A DNA stretch of 64,000 nt. Source: Physcomitrium patens. Taxonomy: Eukaryota; Streptophyta; Bryopsida; Funariales; Funariaceae. Each line of letters begins with the position of its first letter. The stretch's first letter is position 1. The notes below the pieces were generated by a model. The model was not told where the DNA came from and ran no database searches. It saw only the letters and a list, made by a program, of their open reading frames with translations. Both the position numbers and the translations under genes were made by a program. This document shows, one piece after another, positions 53,354 to 64,000 of the stretch. The stretch lies in the NCBI RefSeq assembly GCF_000002425.4, contig NC_037254.1:13027756-13091755 (forward strand), written 5' to 3'.

Positions 53354-53776
53354 TCATATGTCGAGGAAATCTATGATGCGACGAATTGTATTCGCCACAT
53401 ACTCTAATCTCTGTTCTCTTCGAAGATGATTGATAGGGCCTCTCAACCATCGGTAGTGTCCCATACCAGGGCGGGAAGACCACCCAGTTATTTGATCATT
53501 GTTGAGGCCTTCGTAACTTCCTTCGAATAGAATATTTGGAACACCATCAGGAGTTGTTCCTACGTCTAACAAAATCACTAAACATCGGGAGTCCCTTCCC
53601 AAATCGTGATACCAAACGCGTTGTATCTCACCATCTATTCGAGGAAGAACATGTCGTTCTTGAAGATCTTCATCTCGATTGCGTCGTCTTGAAGGTTGTG
53701 ACAATCGTAATGTCTCGTCCGGCAGGTCAGCAAACGAAGGTTCTTGAGTTGAATCCGCTGGTTGTTGGCTCTCCAT
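53354..53776 (-). CDS. Extra ORF of element C, unrecognised 140-residue protein
   Basis: An intact 140-codon frame with a true ATG lies between the pol stop (53871-53873) and the polypurine tract, in a different frame from pol. The N-terminal 40 residues are Ser/Gln/acidic (ADLPDETLRLSQPSRR), the middle has the conserved block VWYHDLGRDSRCLVILLDVG, and the C-terminus is basic with two likely helices (PINHLRREQRLEYVANTIRR). I see no signal peptide, membrane segment, zinc motif or nuclease motif and recognise no family. Relics of the same frame, in the same place, remain in elements A (near 59470-59540) and B (50420-50815), so it belongs to the family and is not a chance frame. It is free of stops although gag-pol of this copy is not. 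A regulatory or virion-associated role is possible but unsupported. Confidence 0.75.
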   Translation of the reverse strand: MESQQPADSTQEPSFADLPDETLRLSQPSRRRNRDEDLQERHVLPRIDGEIQRVWYHDLGRDSRCLVILLDVGTTPDGVPNILFEGSYEGLNNDQITGWSSRPGMGHYRWLRGPINHLRREQRLEYVANTIRRIIDFLDI

Positions 53777-53870
53777 CTAATTAGCATCACAAATGCAAAG
53801 AAGTTACAAACAAGGATAGGAAATTGAATGTTATCTTGCCTCAATCTTGTCTCTTTTATAAGAGAGATTT

Positions 53871-56800
53871 TCATCTTGATTTTGATGGATGTCGTTGATG
53901 AAAAACTTTGACTTTAGTTGATGCATTTGCTAGATTCCTGGATGGCTCCCATGTGCGTTCACTAATATCATATCCGCGCCAATAAACAAGATATTCCAGC
54001 TTATTTCGGCGCCGCCTTGAGTCTAATATCTCTTCCACCTCAAATTCTTCATTATTATCTACTTCTATAGAAGGCGATGGCATTTGTCTTCTTCCTTGTA
54101 TATCCACTGTCTTATATGGTTCAAGAAGAGACACGTGGAATACAGGATGGATCTTCATTGACTCCGGTAGATGTAACCGATATGCAATTGGGTTGATCTG
54201 TTCAGAAACTGAAAAGGGGCTAAGCCTACGATAGTCCAACTTGTCACAAGGTCGAGTAGTCTTGATATTGCGACGAAGTAGCCATACCTTATCACCCACG
54301 TTGATTTGTGGTTGCTTCTTACGATATAGATCTGCGTTTATTTTTTGTCGTTCTTGAGCTTCGTTCAATTGCGTCTTCATTATTGCATGTAACTCTGACA
54401 ACCGATTTGCCATATCTTTTGCTGCAGGATTATCAACTTTTGAAAAATCAAAAGTATCAAGTCATGGATGATAGCCATAATTGGCAAAGAAAGGTGTTTG
54501 TTACGTGGAAGAATGTACCGTATTATTATAAGCAAACTCTGCCAATGGCAGAAAGGTTGTCCAATCATCTTGTTGATAGTTGATAGTACACCTTAAATAT
54601 TGCTCCAAGACTTGGTTTACGCGCTCTGTTTGTCCATCAGTTTGAGGATGGAAAGCCGAAGATAGCTTTATGTCCACTTTTAAAATCTTGAAAAGGGTCT
54701 TCCAAAATCTTGACACAAATTGAGTTCTCCTATCTGATATGATATCTTTAGGTAATCCATGATAGCGATAGATATTATCAATGAAAAGCTTAGCTGTTTC
54801 TTCACCTGTGATAGATTTTGTACATGGCACAAAATGTGCCATCTTGGTGAAACGATCTACTATCACAAATATAAGAATCATGGGATAGGTAATGGCTGAA
54901 GAAGTCCATAAGGTCGATGACGAGGAATTTTTGATCTTGAACAAATATCACATGATTGTACAAAGTCTTTGACTGACTTCCACATTTGTGGCCACCAAAA
55001 ATCTCTTGATATGAGTTCCAAAGTCTTATTATATCCAAAGTGCCCTGCTGCTGGAAAGTCATAACGTGCTTGAAGAACACGTAAACGTGCTTCTCCTTCT
55101 GGAACATATAGGCATCCTTCAAAATATAATAGATTATTCTTGAACTCGAACTTAGAAGGATCATGAGACTTGGAAGAATTATTCTCGATATCATAAACAA
55201 GAGGGTCTGAGGACATACTGGACTGGATTTGCTTGAGAAAAGTTGAATCAACCGTCAATGTTGATTTCATTGCTCGGAGATGAAATTGCTCCGATTTCAA
55301 GAGGACCGTTCTTTGTTGCTCAAAAGCTGCATCGCTTTCTTTTGGTGCAAAATAAGAACGTCTAGAGAGGGCATCAGACAAACCTTATTGTTTTCCTGGC
55401 CGATAAGTGATAATGAACTCGAATCTTGACAAAGACATACTCCAACGAGCTTGACGCCGATCCAACACGCGTGCTGACATGAAATACTCGAGGTTCTTGT
55501 GATCTGTATACTCAGTGACTGGACTAGAAGTGCCTTCTAGATAATGACGCCATTTTTGAAAGGAATCCACGATCGCAAGAAGTTCTTTATCATGGATCTC
55601 ATAATTGATCTCGACTGTTGAGAATTTTCTTGAATGAAAAGCTATCAGATGAAGTTTGTCATCTGATCCCATTTGTGATAAAACTGCACCTAAGGCAAAA
55701 TCTGATGCATCTGTTTCCATAAAAAATGCCTTGGAAAAGTCAACACGATATAGGACTGGTGCAGAGACAAACGATGTCTTCAAGGCTTCAAATGCTGCTT
55801 CCGCTTCTTGATTCCATTGGATTTTATCTTTACTAGTCAAGCGTGTAAGTGGAGCTGCAACTCGTGAGAAATCTTTGATGAAGATCCGATAGTAATTGAC
55901 AAATCCCAAGAAACATTGGACATCTCTTACTGTCCTTGGAATCTTCCAATCCATGATTGTTTGGACTTTCTTAGAATCCATCATGAGACCATCATTTGAA
56001 ATGATGTATCCTAAAAAGTCAACTTGAGTAGTGTGAAATACACACTTTTCCATCTTGGCATACAATCTTGCATCTCTAAGTTTTTATAATACTTGACGAA
56101 CATATATTTCATGTTCTTCAATGTTCTTAGAATAGATCAGGATATCGTCTAGATAGCAGATGACAAAATTGTCTAAGAATTCACGAAATACATCATTCAT
56201 GAGATGTTGAAAAGCAGCTGGTGCATTTGTGAGTCCAAAGGGCATGACATTATATTCGAAATGTCCATACCTGGTTCGAAACGCAGTCTTCCATTCATCT
56301 CCTTCTTTGATCCGTACTAGATTATATGCTCCTCTTAGATCTATTTTTGTATAGATCTTAGCTTGATTCAACTGGTCAAGGAGTCCTGATATCAAAGGTA
56401 ATGGATACCTGTTCTTGATTGTGATCTTGTTGAGTCCTCGATAATCAACACACATTCGTAAAGATCCATCTTTTTTCTTTACGAATAGAATTAGAGCTCC
56501 TGCTGGAGATTTTGAATGGCGTATGAAATTCTTCGCTAAATTCTCGTCAATATATGTCTTGAGTTCAGCCATCTCATCTTGCGATAAACTGTAAATTGGT
56601 CCAAATGGTGGCTGAGTTCCTTCCTTGAGGTCGATTGAACAATCATATGGACGATGCTCAGGAAGAATATCTGCATTCTTTTTCTCAAAAACGTCTTGAT
56701 ACTCCTGATATTGACTTGGAATGCCACTTGAAGTCTTTACGTTTTCAGAAATAGGTGCAGCATAAATAGCAAAAGTTGATCCTTCTTTTGCTGTGTGTAT

Positions 56801-57306
56801 AAATGCTTTTGCACCTATCAGTGCGGGTTTTACTATACTAGACTTATAATTTTTTACTTGGTTGGTAGAACTATTAATAACGCTTTGAAAAAAGTCAAGT
56901 TTACGTGAATTCTAATCTATTCGAGGGTTATATTTTTCTAACCAGGATAAACCTAAAATAACTGGATTGGACGGGGATTTAATTATGTTAAAAGCTATGT
57001 AGCTATCATGACCGTCTATTGTTACTTTTATAGGATGAATTTCATGAGTGACATCTCCAGAAGACAAGGGACGACCATCTATGACTTCTACATGTACTGG
57101 TTTAGGTTTCTATACAAAGGGTATTTTACGACTTTTAACAAATTGTTCATCTAAAAAACATACTGAGGCTCCCGAATCTAATAAAGCAGAGGCTTTGTAA
57201 TTCTTAGGTCCTAAATATAAGTCTATTATAAAACAAGGAGAGGGTTCTGAGGAGAGGATAGGACCTTCATTAGGAGTTGTACAAGGTTCCAGCTGCACGG
57301 TCTCTA
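53871..57306 (-). pseudogene. pol of element C: protease, RT, RNase H, integrase, chromodomain
   Basis: Pol lies one frame from gag (a -1 shift at about 57300). Protease has ALLDSGAS (near 57160). RT covers 56572-56084 and beyond, with [13 protein letters not shown] at the active site. RNase H has METDASDFALGAVLS. The integrase zinc domain shows WWPQMW and CDICSRSK, but Tyr replaces the first His of its HHCC (YDFPAAGH). The core keeps SDRRTQF and the TDGQTE region. A deletion at about 54880-54890 has removed the segment with the first catalytic Asp and changed the frame. The chromodomain reads VEEILDSRRRRNKLEYLVYW. Premature stops lie at 57110, 56912, 56084, 55385, 54501 and 54462 (low coordinate of each). 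No functional integrase can come from this copy. Confidence 0.92.
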
Positions 57307-58308
57307 TTATAGCTGGACGAATCCGTTTTCCGACATGTTGTCTTCTTTGACCGTCGTACCCCTCATTTTATAGTAGCGTCGTTTCTTTGGACAATGTTGA
57401 GCAGTGTGCTTAGGTTCTCCGCAATATAAACATAATCCTTCTTGACGACGACGAATCTTTTCTTGCTCAGTTAGAGGTTTAAAACGTACCGCGTCAATTT
57501 GCATGTCTTCTACTTCCGAATGTACGTTTGGCAAAGATGTTGATGTTGCCATTGAGTAATAACGTTGAGGTTCCCGTGAATGATTCTCGGATCGAAATTT
57601 GAAAAGTCGATTATCACATTTTACCGCAAAATCGATTGCTTGACTCAAAGTTTGAGGATCAGGTAAGTTGAGCATCAATTTCTTTACTTCGTATTGCAAT
57701 CCATAAAGAAATTGACTGATGAGTGCAGCATCATCCCACTTGATGTCAATTGCAAGTTGTCAAAATTGTGAAGCATACACTGTTACTGAGCGATTTTCCT
57801 ATTGCAGAATTCGGATCTTATTTGTTGCAACACGAGTTGCATCGTGTTCACCATACATAGATCGAAACTCCGCCAAAAAAGCTTCCAAATTGTCCAATAT
57901 TGGATTTCGTTGTTCAAGAAAAGACGAAAACCACGATAATGCAGAACCAAAAAGTAGAGTGCCAATAAACCTGACTTGTGATCCTGGAGTTGGATAGCTT
58001 TGCGGTTGAAGTTCAATTGCCAATTGTACTTGATTGATGAACCCTCGAAACTTTGATCTCGTACCATCAAATTTCTCGGGTAAGGCAATTCTTGGTTCTC
58101 TAGTGCTTACAGGGTGTTGTACAATTGGAGAAGGAACGTGATTTGTTGTAGATGTTGAAGCAGCTCCGATCATCTCTATATCCCTACTTTCTGCCATTCT
58201 TGTTCTTTCCTGTGTTGGTGAATTGAGTTGATGCATCGCAAGTATTAACTCCCTCATTTGCTCTTGCATTTGTGCCATTGCACTCTTCATTTCAACAAAC
58301 TCTGCCAT
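57307..58308 (-). pseudogene. gag of element C
   Basis: Starts at the ATG at 58308 with an MAEFVEMKSAMAQM coiled-coil-like lead, followed by the capsid region (SALSWFSSFLEQRNP, WDDAALISQFLYGL) and one CCHC zinc knuckle, CLYCGEPKHTAQHC (C-x2-C-x4-H-x4-C), near 57380-57430. The family uses gag for particle assembly and RNA packaging. Two in-frame stops, TAG at 57799-57801 and TGA at 57760-57762, cut the capsid. The natural gag stop is TAA at 57307-57309. Confidence 0.9.
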
Positions 58309-58488
58309 AATAACACTAAGAAGAAAAATTTGTTTGATACTGCTCAAGACAAAAGAAAAGAAAGACTTGATAACAAAGAAGATACTAAGAACAATATCAG
58401 TTTAGAAGTGGGTAATCCGCAAACTTCCAATACGCTTATGTCTTGTCAAGAAAAAGGGGTAATCCACTCTTACTCAAGAAAAAACAAA

Positions 58489-58500
58489 GCTCTGATATTG
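58489..58500 (-). promoter_or_regulatory. Primer-binding site of element C
   Basis: On the element strand CAATATCAGAGC lies about 20 bases after the 5' LTR. TATCAGAGC matches the usual plant primer site for initiator methionine tRNA. The distance from the LTR is larger than normal, so the exact primer is uncertain. Confidence 0.6.
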
Positions 58501-58520
58501 TAAATGCACTCTTGTCAATC

Positions 58521-59080
58521 TGTCAAGGACAAGAACTCGATGAAAAATAATTCAGACAAGCGAGCCTTCACTCAAAGAGAGGTAACAAAATATATATAAA
58601 CAAGTATATATATTGAAATAGAAACTGGAATGGCTATTGCCAAAAGACAAGAAAACTAGAGACCCTTGAAACTAGACTAGAAGCAAGAAAGGAGTTGACA
58701 AGAGTGAAGAAGCCTTCACTCTTGTCTCTATATATACTATCTAATTAGGAGCTACGTGGCGACGTTCTATAGGACCTCCAATATGTGTTGACTTTGTAGG
58801 ACACATGCCTTGACTTACAAGGCAAGTTTTTCTACGTGTGGGCCACATAGTTAGCTTGATCTTCAAGCTAACAACATGTGTGGCACATGGCCAACTTGTT
58901 GACCACGTTTCTAATCCAAAAAGTCAATTAAAGACACCTATGAAGTCAAAGCAGTGTCTAGGAAGTTTCTAGGAAGCTTTTATATTAAATATTATAGAAT
59001 TAACTTACTTTTATCTACTTTTACTTACTTCTACCTATTTCTATATGTAATTATTAGCTTACATGATTATGGCCGTGACA
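58521..59080 (-). repeat. 5' LTR of element C (560 bp)
   Basis: Same ends and length as the 3' LTR; T at 58955 where the other has C. It is followed at once by the target duplication ATTAT. Confidence 0.97.
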
Positions 59081-59085
59081 ATTAT

Positions 59086-59560
59086 TGATATTCTTGAGAA
59101 TAATATTATTGAAAATCAACATGTTTTTCTTAAGAATCATGTTAAATTAATATTTCTTAAGAATGTATATAAAAGCTATGTAAGAATCTAACAAATGAGT
59201 TAGAACTTGTCTTTGCTTTTCATTGACTTCATTCATCAAAATCAAAGACTAATCATTAATAAGAAGATGGTATAAATTAAGGAGAAATAAGTTCAAGAAT
59301 CATCTTATAAAATTCATTTATAAACTTAAAAAGTCAACAATCAATAAATTCATTTTAAAAGTCATTATTTATAGATTTATAAAAATAAGCATTTAAATTA
59401 TCTCAAATTAGATTATATGATAATTACAATAAAGATTTTCAATAAAAAAATATATTTTTTAAATAAATGGAAAAATAAAATATTTTTGGTATTACAATCT
59501 TAAAAGAGATTATTAATACTTAATGAAATTGTTGAAGGAAAATATTATATCTAATATTCA
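59086..59560 (+). mobile_element. Element A, third segment (after the chromodomain)
   Basis: Beyond the insertion of C, element A resumes with a decayed chromodomain end and then a relic of the extra ORF: FWYYNLKRDY near 59475 aligns with VWYHDLGRDS. Similarity fades at about 59560. I could not find a polypurine tract or a 3' LTR directly after it, so A is truncated here or interrupted again. Confidence 0.65.
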
Positions 59561-60237
59561 ACTGCTCTATATCTAATTGTATCTCTATAATCAATTTGCT
59601 ATAGCTCCAAATTGAGAGTATAATAACTTTTTAGAAAACTAACAATAAGATACATACACCACCAAAGTTTCAACTTTAATTATCAAACAACCAAAAATTG
59701 ATTGACAAAAATCCGAGAGCAAATCAATATTCTACTCAACAACAAAACTTTTAACTAACTTTTGATTTTAAAAAATTTGAAGGCCTTGTTTACACCAATA
59801 AAGAGAGAGATAGAAAAATTACAAACAATGAAGACTAAGTTGCAATACTCACACAATAAGTCCAAGCAAGATCATTCACTAAAAGCTAACTTCACATTCT
59901 CATATACCATTAGAAGCACGATCTCTCAGTATTAGAATATGAGAAGTCTTGCTTCAAAATGCTCTGGGCAAGTGGCTATGGAAGGTACAATAGAAATTGC
60001 AACAATAAAATCTTAATTCTAATATAATAATAACTAAACTTTAATTAGACCATAACAATACTAAGCAAGCTTTAATCAAATTTAAAGAAACCTCAAAGGA
60101 ATTACAAAGAAATAATAAAAAATCTTAAAAAAATATAAGAATGATGACAAATATATTTCAAATACATCTCAATTCAATCTTAATTTAATCTTAGTTAAAA
60201 TCCTATTTGACTTCATTCAAACTTTAGGCAAAAAAAT

Positions 60238-60642
60238 AACTAAATCTTAAATCCTAAAAAAATCCTAATCAAATCCTAAACTCTACATTAAATCCTAAAC
60301 AAACCCTAAATTCTAATCTTAAATCAAATCCTAAGCAAATCTTAAATCTTAAATTAAATTCTAATCAAATCCTAAACCTTAAACCAAACCTTAATCAAAT
60401 CCTAACCAAATCCTAAATTCTAAATCAAATCTTAATCCTAAATCAAATCCTAACCAAATCCTAACCAAATCTTAAATCCTAAACCAAATCCTAATTCTAA
60501 ATCAAATCTTAATCAAAACCTTAACTAAATCCTAACCAAATCCTAAATCCTAAATCAAATCCTAATCTTAAATCAAATCCTAACCAAATCTTAAATCCTA
60601 AATCCTAAATCAAATCCTAATTCTAAATCAAACCCTAGTAAT
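60238..60642 (+). repeat. AATCCTAA-type minisatellite, telomere-like
   Basis: About 400 bases of degenerate units such as CAAATCCTAAC and AAATCCTAAAT. TCCTAAA differs from the plant telomere unit CCCTAAA by one C-to-T change, and unchanged AACCCTA occurs at about 60302 and 60632. It may be an eroded interstitial telomeric tract or an unrelated minisatellite. Confidence 0.7.
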
Positions 60643-63409
60643 TCCTACAAAAAATTTAAACCTCAATTATTAATAATTGAATTGTTGATCTTAACTCAAA
60701 ATTTGTACACTTCTTAACAATTAAGTTGACAACAAGCTCAAAAAATTTTCAAAGGATTAGAATCACTAAATAGATGATAGCCTCAAAAACGTGCTCGAGT
60801 ATTAGTTGGCTTCTCTCTCCAACCTTGATGCCAATCTGTTAGAGCCAATATCTCTTCTTTTGACTATTTGATTGATTTCAAATTTCTCATATATATAGAA
60901 AAACAAGTCTAATATCTTTACGCATAAATTTCACTTCAATCCAATAAATAGATTGTAAGTAATCTTAAAAACTCTCACTAGACCTAAAATTCTACTTTTT
61001 GAGATCTTGACCCACTTAAATCTCAATAACCCTCAATTCAACTATTCAATCGAGTTAAAATTCAAAATACATATTAAGTACAATTATGACCATTAATCTA
61101 CAAAATTTCATCTATAGACCTATTATAAAGCTCTCAAAGTTATCTAAAACATCAATCCTATTTTATTTCACAAAAATCCAAGTCATCCAAAATAAACTTA
61201 ACTTTGTAAAGCCCTTAGAAAGTCATTACAAATCCAAATCATACAAAACTAATGCTTATGGAAACCCATTTAGTCTGCTATCAAATTCCACTCTTCAATC
61301 TACAAAAGAACCTCCGAGTTGCTCTAGGTGCTTAGTTTTGTGCATCGAGGTCTGATTTCAACCTATGTTAATAACTCACCCTCCTTGGGTATCGAATTTT
61401 GTCTTTTTGAGTCAATTTTTGTTAAAATCAACTCCTAACTTCTTCCTATAAATTCTCATATCGTTTATTTTTCTAATCTATTTTATTTTTCTTTATTTAT
61501 GGTCCAACAAAGTAAGTAGAAGTCACTTTTTTAAAAAGGCAACATTATTTCTAAAAGTTTTACTACCTTTCTAACTTTTATCCATATTTTTTTCTACTTT
61601 ATATTTTAATCTGGCTCTTTTATGATAAAATCCATATTATCTTCTTTTACCATATAGTCGTGTTACAACACAACACCGGCAAATGCACCATTTATGTGAG
61701 TATAAATTTTACTCTTCAATCCCAATTACAAGATGGCCTCAATCAACAGTTGCTTGTAATTGGTGGTATGAAGTGAAGTAAGCAATTAAAAAAAATTAAG
61801 TGGAACAATCACAATATAAGCGAAAGAAATAAAATGAAGTAATCACAACATTCAAAACTAAGTCGCACTTTGTTCACTAGATTTTTACCTAAAAGAAAAG
61901 TAAAAGTAAAAAATAAAAATTATATTTTTAAATAGATATGTATTTTTTTATCTTTCCTATGACATAAAAATTATGTAATTCCAAGTTACTATGAATAAGT
62001 TATGATAGATTAAAGATAAAATATAAATAATAGAAAAATTAAGTGAATAATTTTTACCTCAAGGGTAACTTGCTTAAGAAATTAAGAGTTCGAGCCTCAC
62101 CAAGGCTCACAAGTAGTGTGTATTGGTTGTCCAAAGAGGCCTTGAGGCCTTAGTCTTATCTTCCTACCTATACCCAAGGTGCTACAACCCTCATAGGAAT
62201 TGTGCACCTCTCTTCCTATAAGGACTATACTAGCTGCTGGTCCTCCTATTTTCTACTAGTAAAACTACTCTTTTTGCATTTTTGACTTCACCATGGTGTT
62301 CATAAACATCCAATTGGCCTAAAAATCTTGTATAGTCTTCAAATCTTACTTAATTTCTTCATAGTGGCTCTCAAGGTGGTAAAATTTAATTTTACCAAGG
62401 TCTTGAAATCTTCTTTAAGAATTCATAAAAAATCCTAAATAAATTCTAAAAAATCCTATAATATTTCTATAATACTAATATCCATATAAGGCTGTATTTT
62501 TATATCTTGGTGATTTTTTATAGTAATAAAATCAATTTAAATCCACTAAAAAACTTGTTTTCTACATACATAACTTAAAAGACGTGAAGTTCTTTTTCAT
62601 GCTTCTTTTAACTATCAACTAATCATTGATAGGATTTTTGTAAGTAATACATGTAGATATGAGGCTAATATAGAAATTGGTCTCAATTACTAATCATTAA
62701 TATTCAATAATGAGTGAAAATACTAAACCAACTAAGATAATTGCTTCCAAGACTTACCAAGACTTCATTTTTGTAACTTTTCTTCTAATAAGACTTTTAT
62801 ACTTATAAATACTTCTAAATTCTAATAAATATGTAAATAGTCAAAAAGACTCTTTAACCTTAGTATTTATCTTATTAAATGACTCAATACTATATTTTTA
62901 ACCAATCCACCTATTAAGATCCATTGGTGGAACTCTTAAATGACTATAATTTAAATGGAATATATCTGAAAAAGAAATAATTAAAATATTCATGAATAAT
63001 ATTTTAAAAATAAAAAACCAAGCTTTATTTATAATACAATTATATAAGGATATTAAATTTTAATTATTAAATTATAATAAATTTAATTTTGAGAAAAATA
63101 AGATCACAAGAAAAATAAATAAATATACATAATTAGACTAAAAAAATTATATTGGCTTACATGTTGATCTCTAAAATTTTAAATTTTAAATTAGATTAAA
63201 ATATTAATAATATATTTTATTTATTTTCTAATGTCTCAATTTTTTATATTTAAAGAGCAAAGATAAGATTTAAGTTGATAAAAATAGGATACTATTGTAC
63301 ACATTAAGTTTTTTAGGTAGTTTAAGAAAAAAATCAATAATTAAAATTTAGAGATTTAAAAATAAAAAAAATAAGACATTAAAAAAATTTAATAATTTTT
63401 TTTAAAAAT

Positions 63410-63410
<1 letters not shown>

Positions 63411-63443
<33 letters not shown>
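63411..63443 (+). repeat. Run of 33 T
   Basis: Uninterrupted T tract in AT-rich DNA. It could be the reverse-complement tail of a retrotransposed sequence, but no LINE or SINE body is recognisable beside it. Confidence 0.85.
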
Positions 63444-63445
<2 letters not shown>

Positions 63446-63624
63446 CAATCTATAATATAAAGATAAATGATTCTAATTGTCAAAAAGATTGATAAAGAAC
63501 TCATTAATTAATATTGGCCTATAATCTTTCTTAATTTTCTTTGTGATATTTTTTTCTAAATATTTCAAATAAAATAAATATTATTTTATTAATCTTATGT
63601 CAAAAATATGCATATTTATTCCAA

Positions 63625-63925
63625 TAATTTCCTAAATAATATGTATAGTCAAAAGTAGTTTAAAGTGTATAAATTTGATAATATCTTATATAAAAGGTTC
63701 ATAGAAGTATTATAGAAGCAACTATGTTTTCATACGTGTCCATAAGTGCTTTATTGGTTCAAAACTTTATCAACAAGTTAGTCATGTATCGTATATATTG
63801 GCCACTTGTAATACAAGTTGGACATGTGGTGCACATATAAAGAGCTTGTCTTAGAAGTTGAATATATGTTTGAGGTCTTGTAAAACATCGCCACATAGTT
63901 CTTAATTAGATAGTATATGTAGATT
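63625..63925 (+). repeat. Decayed LTR fragment of the same gypsy family
   Basis: TTTGATAATATCTTAT, AACAAGTTAGTCATGTATC, GGACATGTGGTGCACATATA, GAGGTCTTGTAAAAC and TTAATTAGATAGTATATGTAGA follow the order seen in the LTRs of A, B and C. It breaks off at about 63925. It could be the missing 3' LTR of A or part of another copy. Confidence 0.75.
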
Positions 63926-64000
63926 GTTAGCAAAATCAATGCACCTTAATTGTGTTTAGTAGTTTGGTAGAATAAATTCACTCACATAAGGTTAAATGTC

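Larger units (their letters stand above)
52753..59080 (-). mobile_element. Young Ty3/gypsy chromovirus C, 6328 bp, full length
   Basis: Two 560-bp LTRs differ at one base (C at 53187, T at 58955), and the target duplication ATTAT (52748-52752 and 59081-59085) is perfect. The element runs on the minus strand: 5' LTR 58521-59080, primer site, gag, protease, RT, RNase H, integrase, chromodomain, extra ORF, polypurine tract, 3' LTR 52753-53312. The order RT-RH-IN plus the chromodomain makes it a Ty3/gypsy chromovirus. Despite its youth, gag-pol has eight premature stops and a deletion in integrase. It sits inside the chromodomain of the related older element A. Confidence 0.97.
59561..63620. other. 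AT-rich DNA, no gene supported
   Basis: Frames are short and without domains. A direct-repeat minisatellite (60238-60642) and a T33 run (63411-63443) are the only clear structures. Confidence 0.6.

Noticed and set aside
62080-62110. GAGTTCGAGCCTCACC resembling a tRNA B box
   Set aside because: No matching A box or cloverleaf stems could be drawn around it.
1-64000. CRISPR arrays, bacterial operons, riboswitches
   Set aside because: Spliced plant-type genes and LTR retrotransposons show a eukaryotic nuclear sequence; the direct repeats present are microsatellites, a minisatellite and LTRs.

Overview
The window looks like nuclear DNA of a land plant, most likely a moss of the Physcomitrium (Physcomitrella) type. 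The evidence is plant-specific gene families (an INDETERMINATE-domain zinc-finger factor and a plant CCCH zinc-finger protein), GT-AG introns, a strongly AT-rich background with many (TA)n microsatellites, and stacks of chromodomain Ty3/gypsy elements beside Ty1/copia remnants. The species is an inference; no marker names it.

Layout. 1-800 is a (TA)n microsatellite field. 2575-5815 (minus) is a complete three-exon IDD transcription factor gene with a long purine-rich leader reaching to about 7.1 kb. 7.1-28.7 kb has no gene I can name. It is AT-rich, but holds GC-richer islands (11.8-13.9, 16.8-17.05 and 18.0-19.4 kb) that read as broken, unrecognised coding relics, and a moderately GC-rich block (21.4-27.0 kb) with exon-like segments on the minus strand. 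28772-36925 is a large inverted duplication: two apparently identical 1881-bp arms, each with a complete four-exon nucleoside diphosphate kinase gene, tail to tail, around a 4.4-kb spacer. The spacer holds an internally deleted copia element with intact 5-bp target duplications. 38.6-40.2 kb (minus) is a decayed CCCH zinc-finger gene.

From about 43.0 to 59.6 kb lies a three-layer nest of related Ty3/gypsy chromoviruses. The oldest copy (A) is split by a second decayed copy (B, 46036-51430) and again by a very young copy (C, 52753-59080). C has 560-bp LTRs differing at one base and a perfect ATTAT target duplication. Its gag-pol is nevertheless broken by premature stops and an integrase deletion, so it was probably moved by proteins supplied in trans. 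All three copies carry or retain traces of an extra ORF (140 codons in C) between the chromodomain and the 3' LTR; I do not recognise it. It is the best candidate here for something undescribed.

The rest, to 64 kb, is AT-rich DNA with a TCCTAAA-type minisatellite, a 33-base T run and another decayed LTR of the same gypsy family. The host genes share no evident pathway. The window is best read as a gene-poor margin in which two or three genes sit next to a retrotransposon heap.
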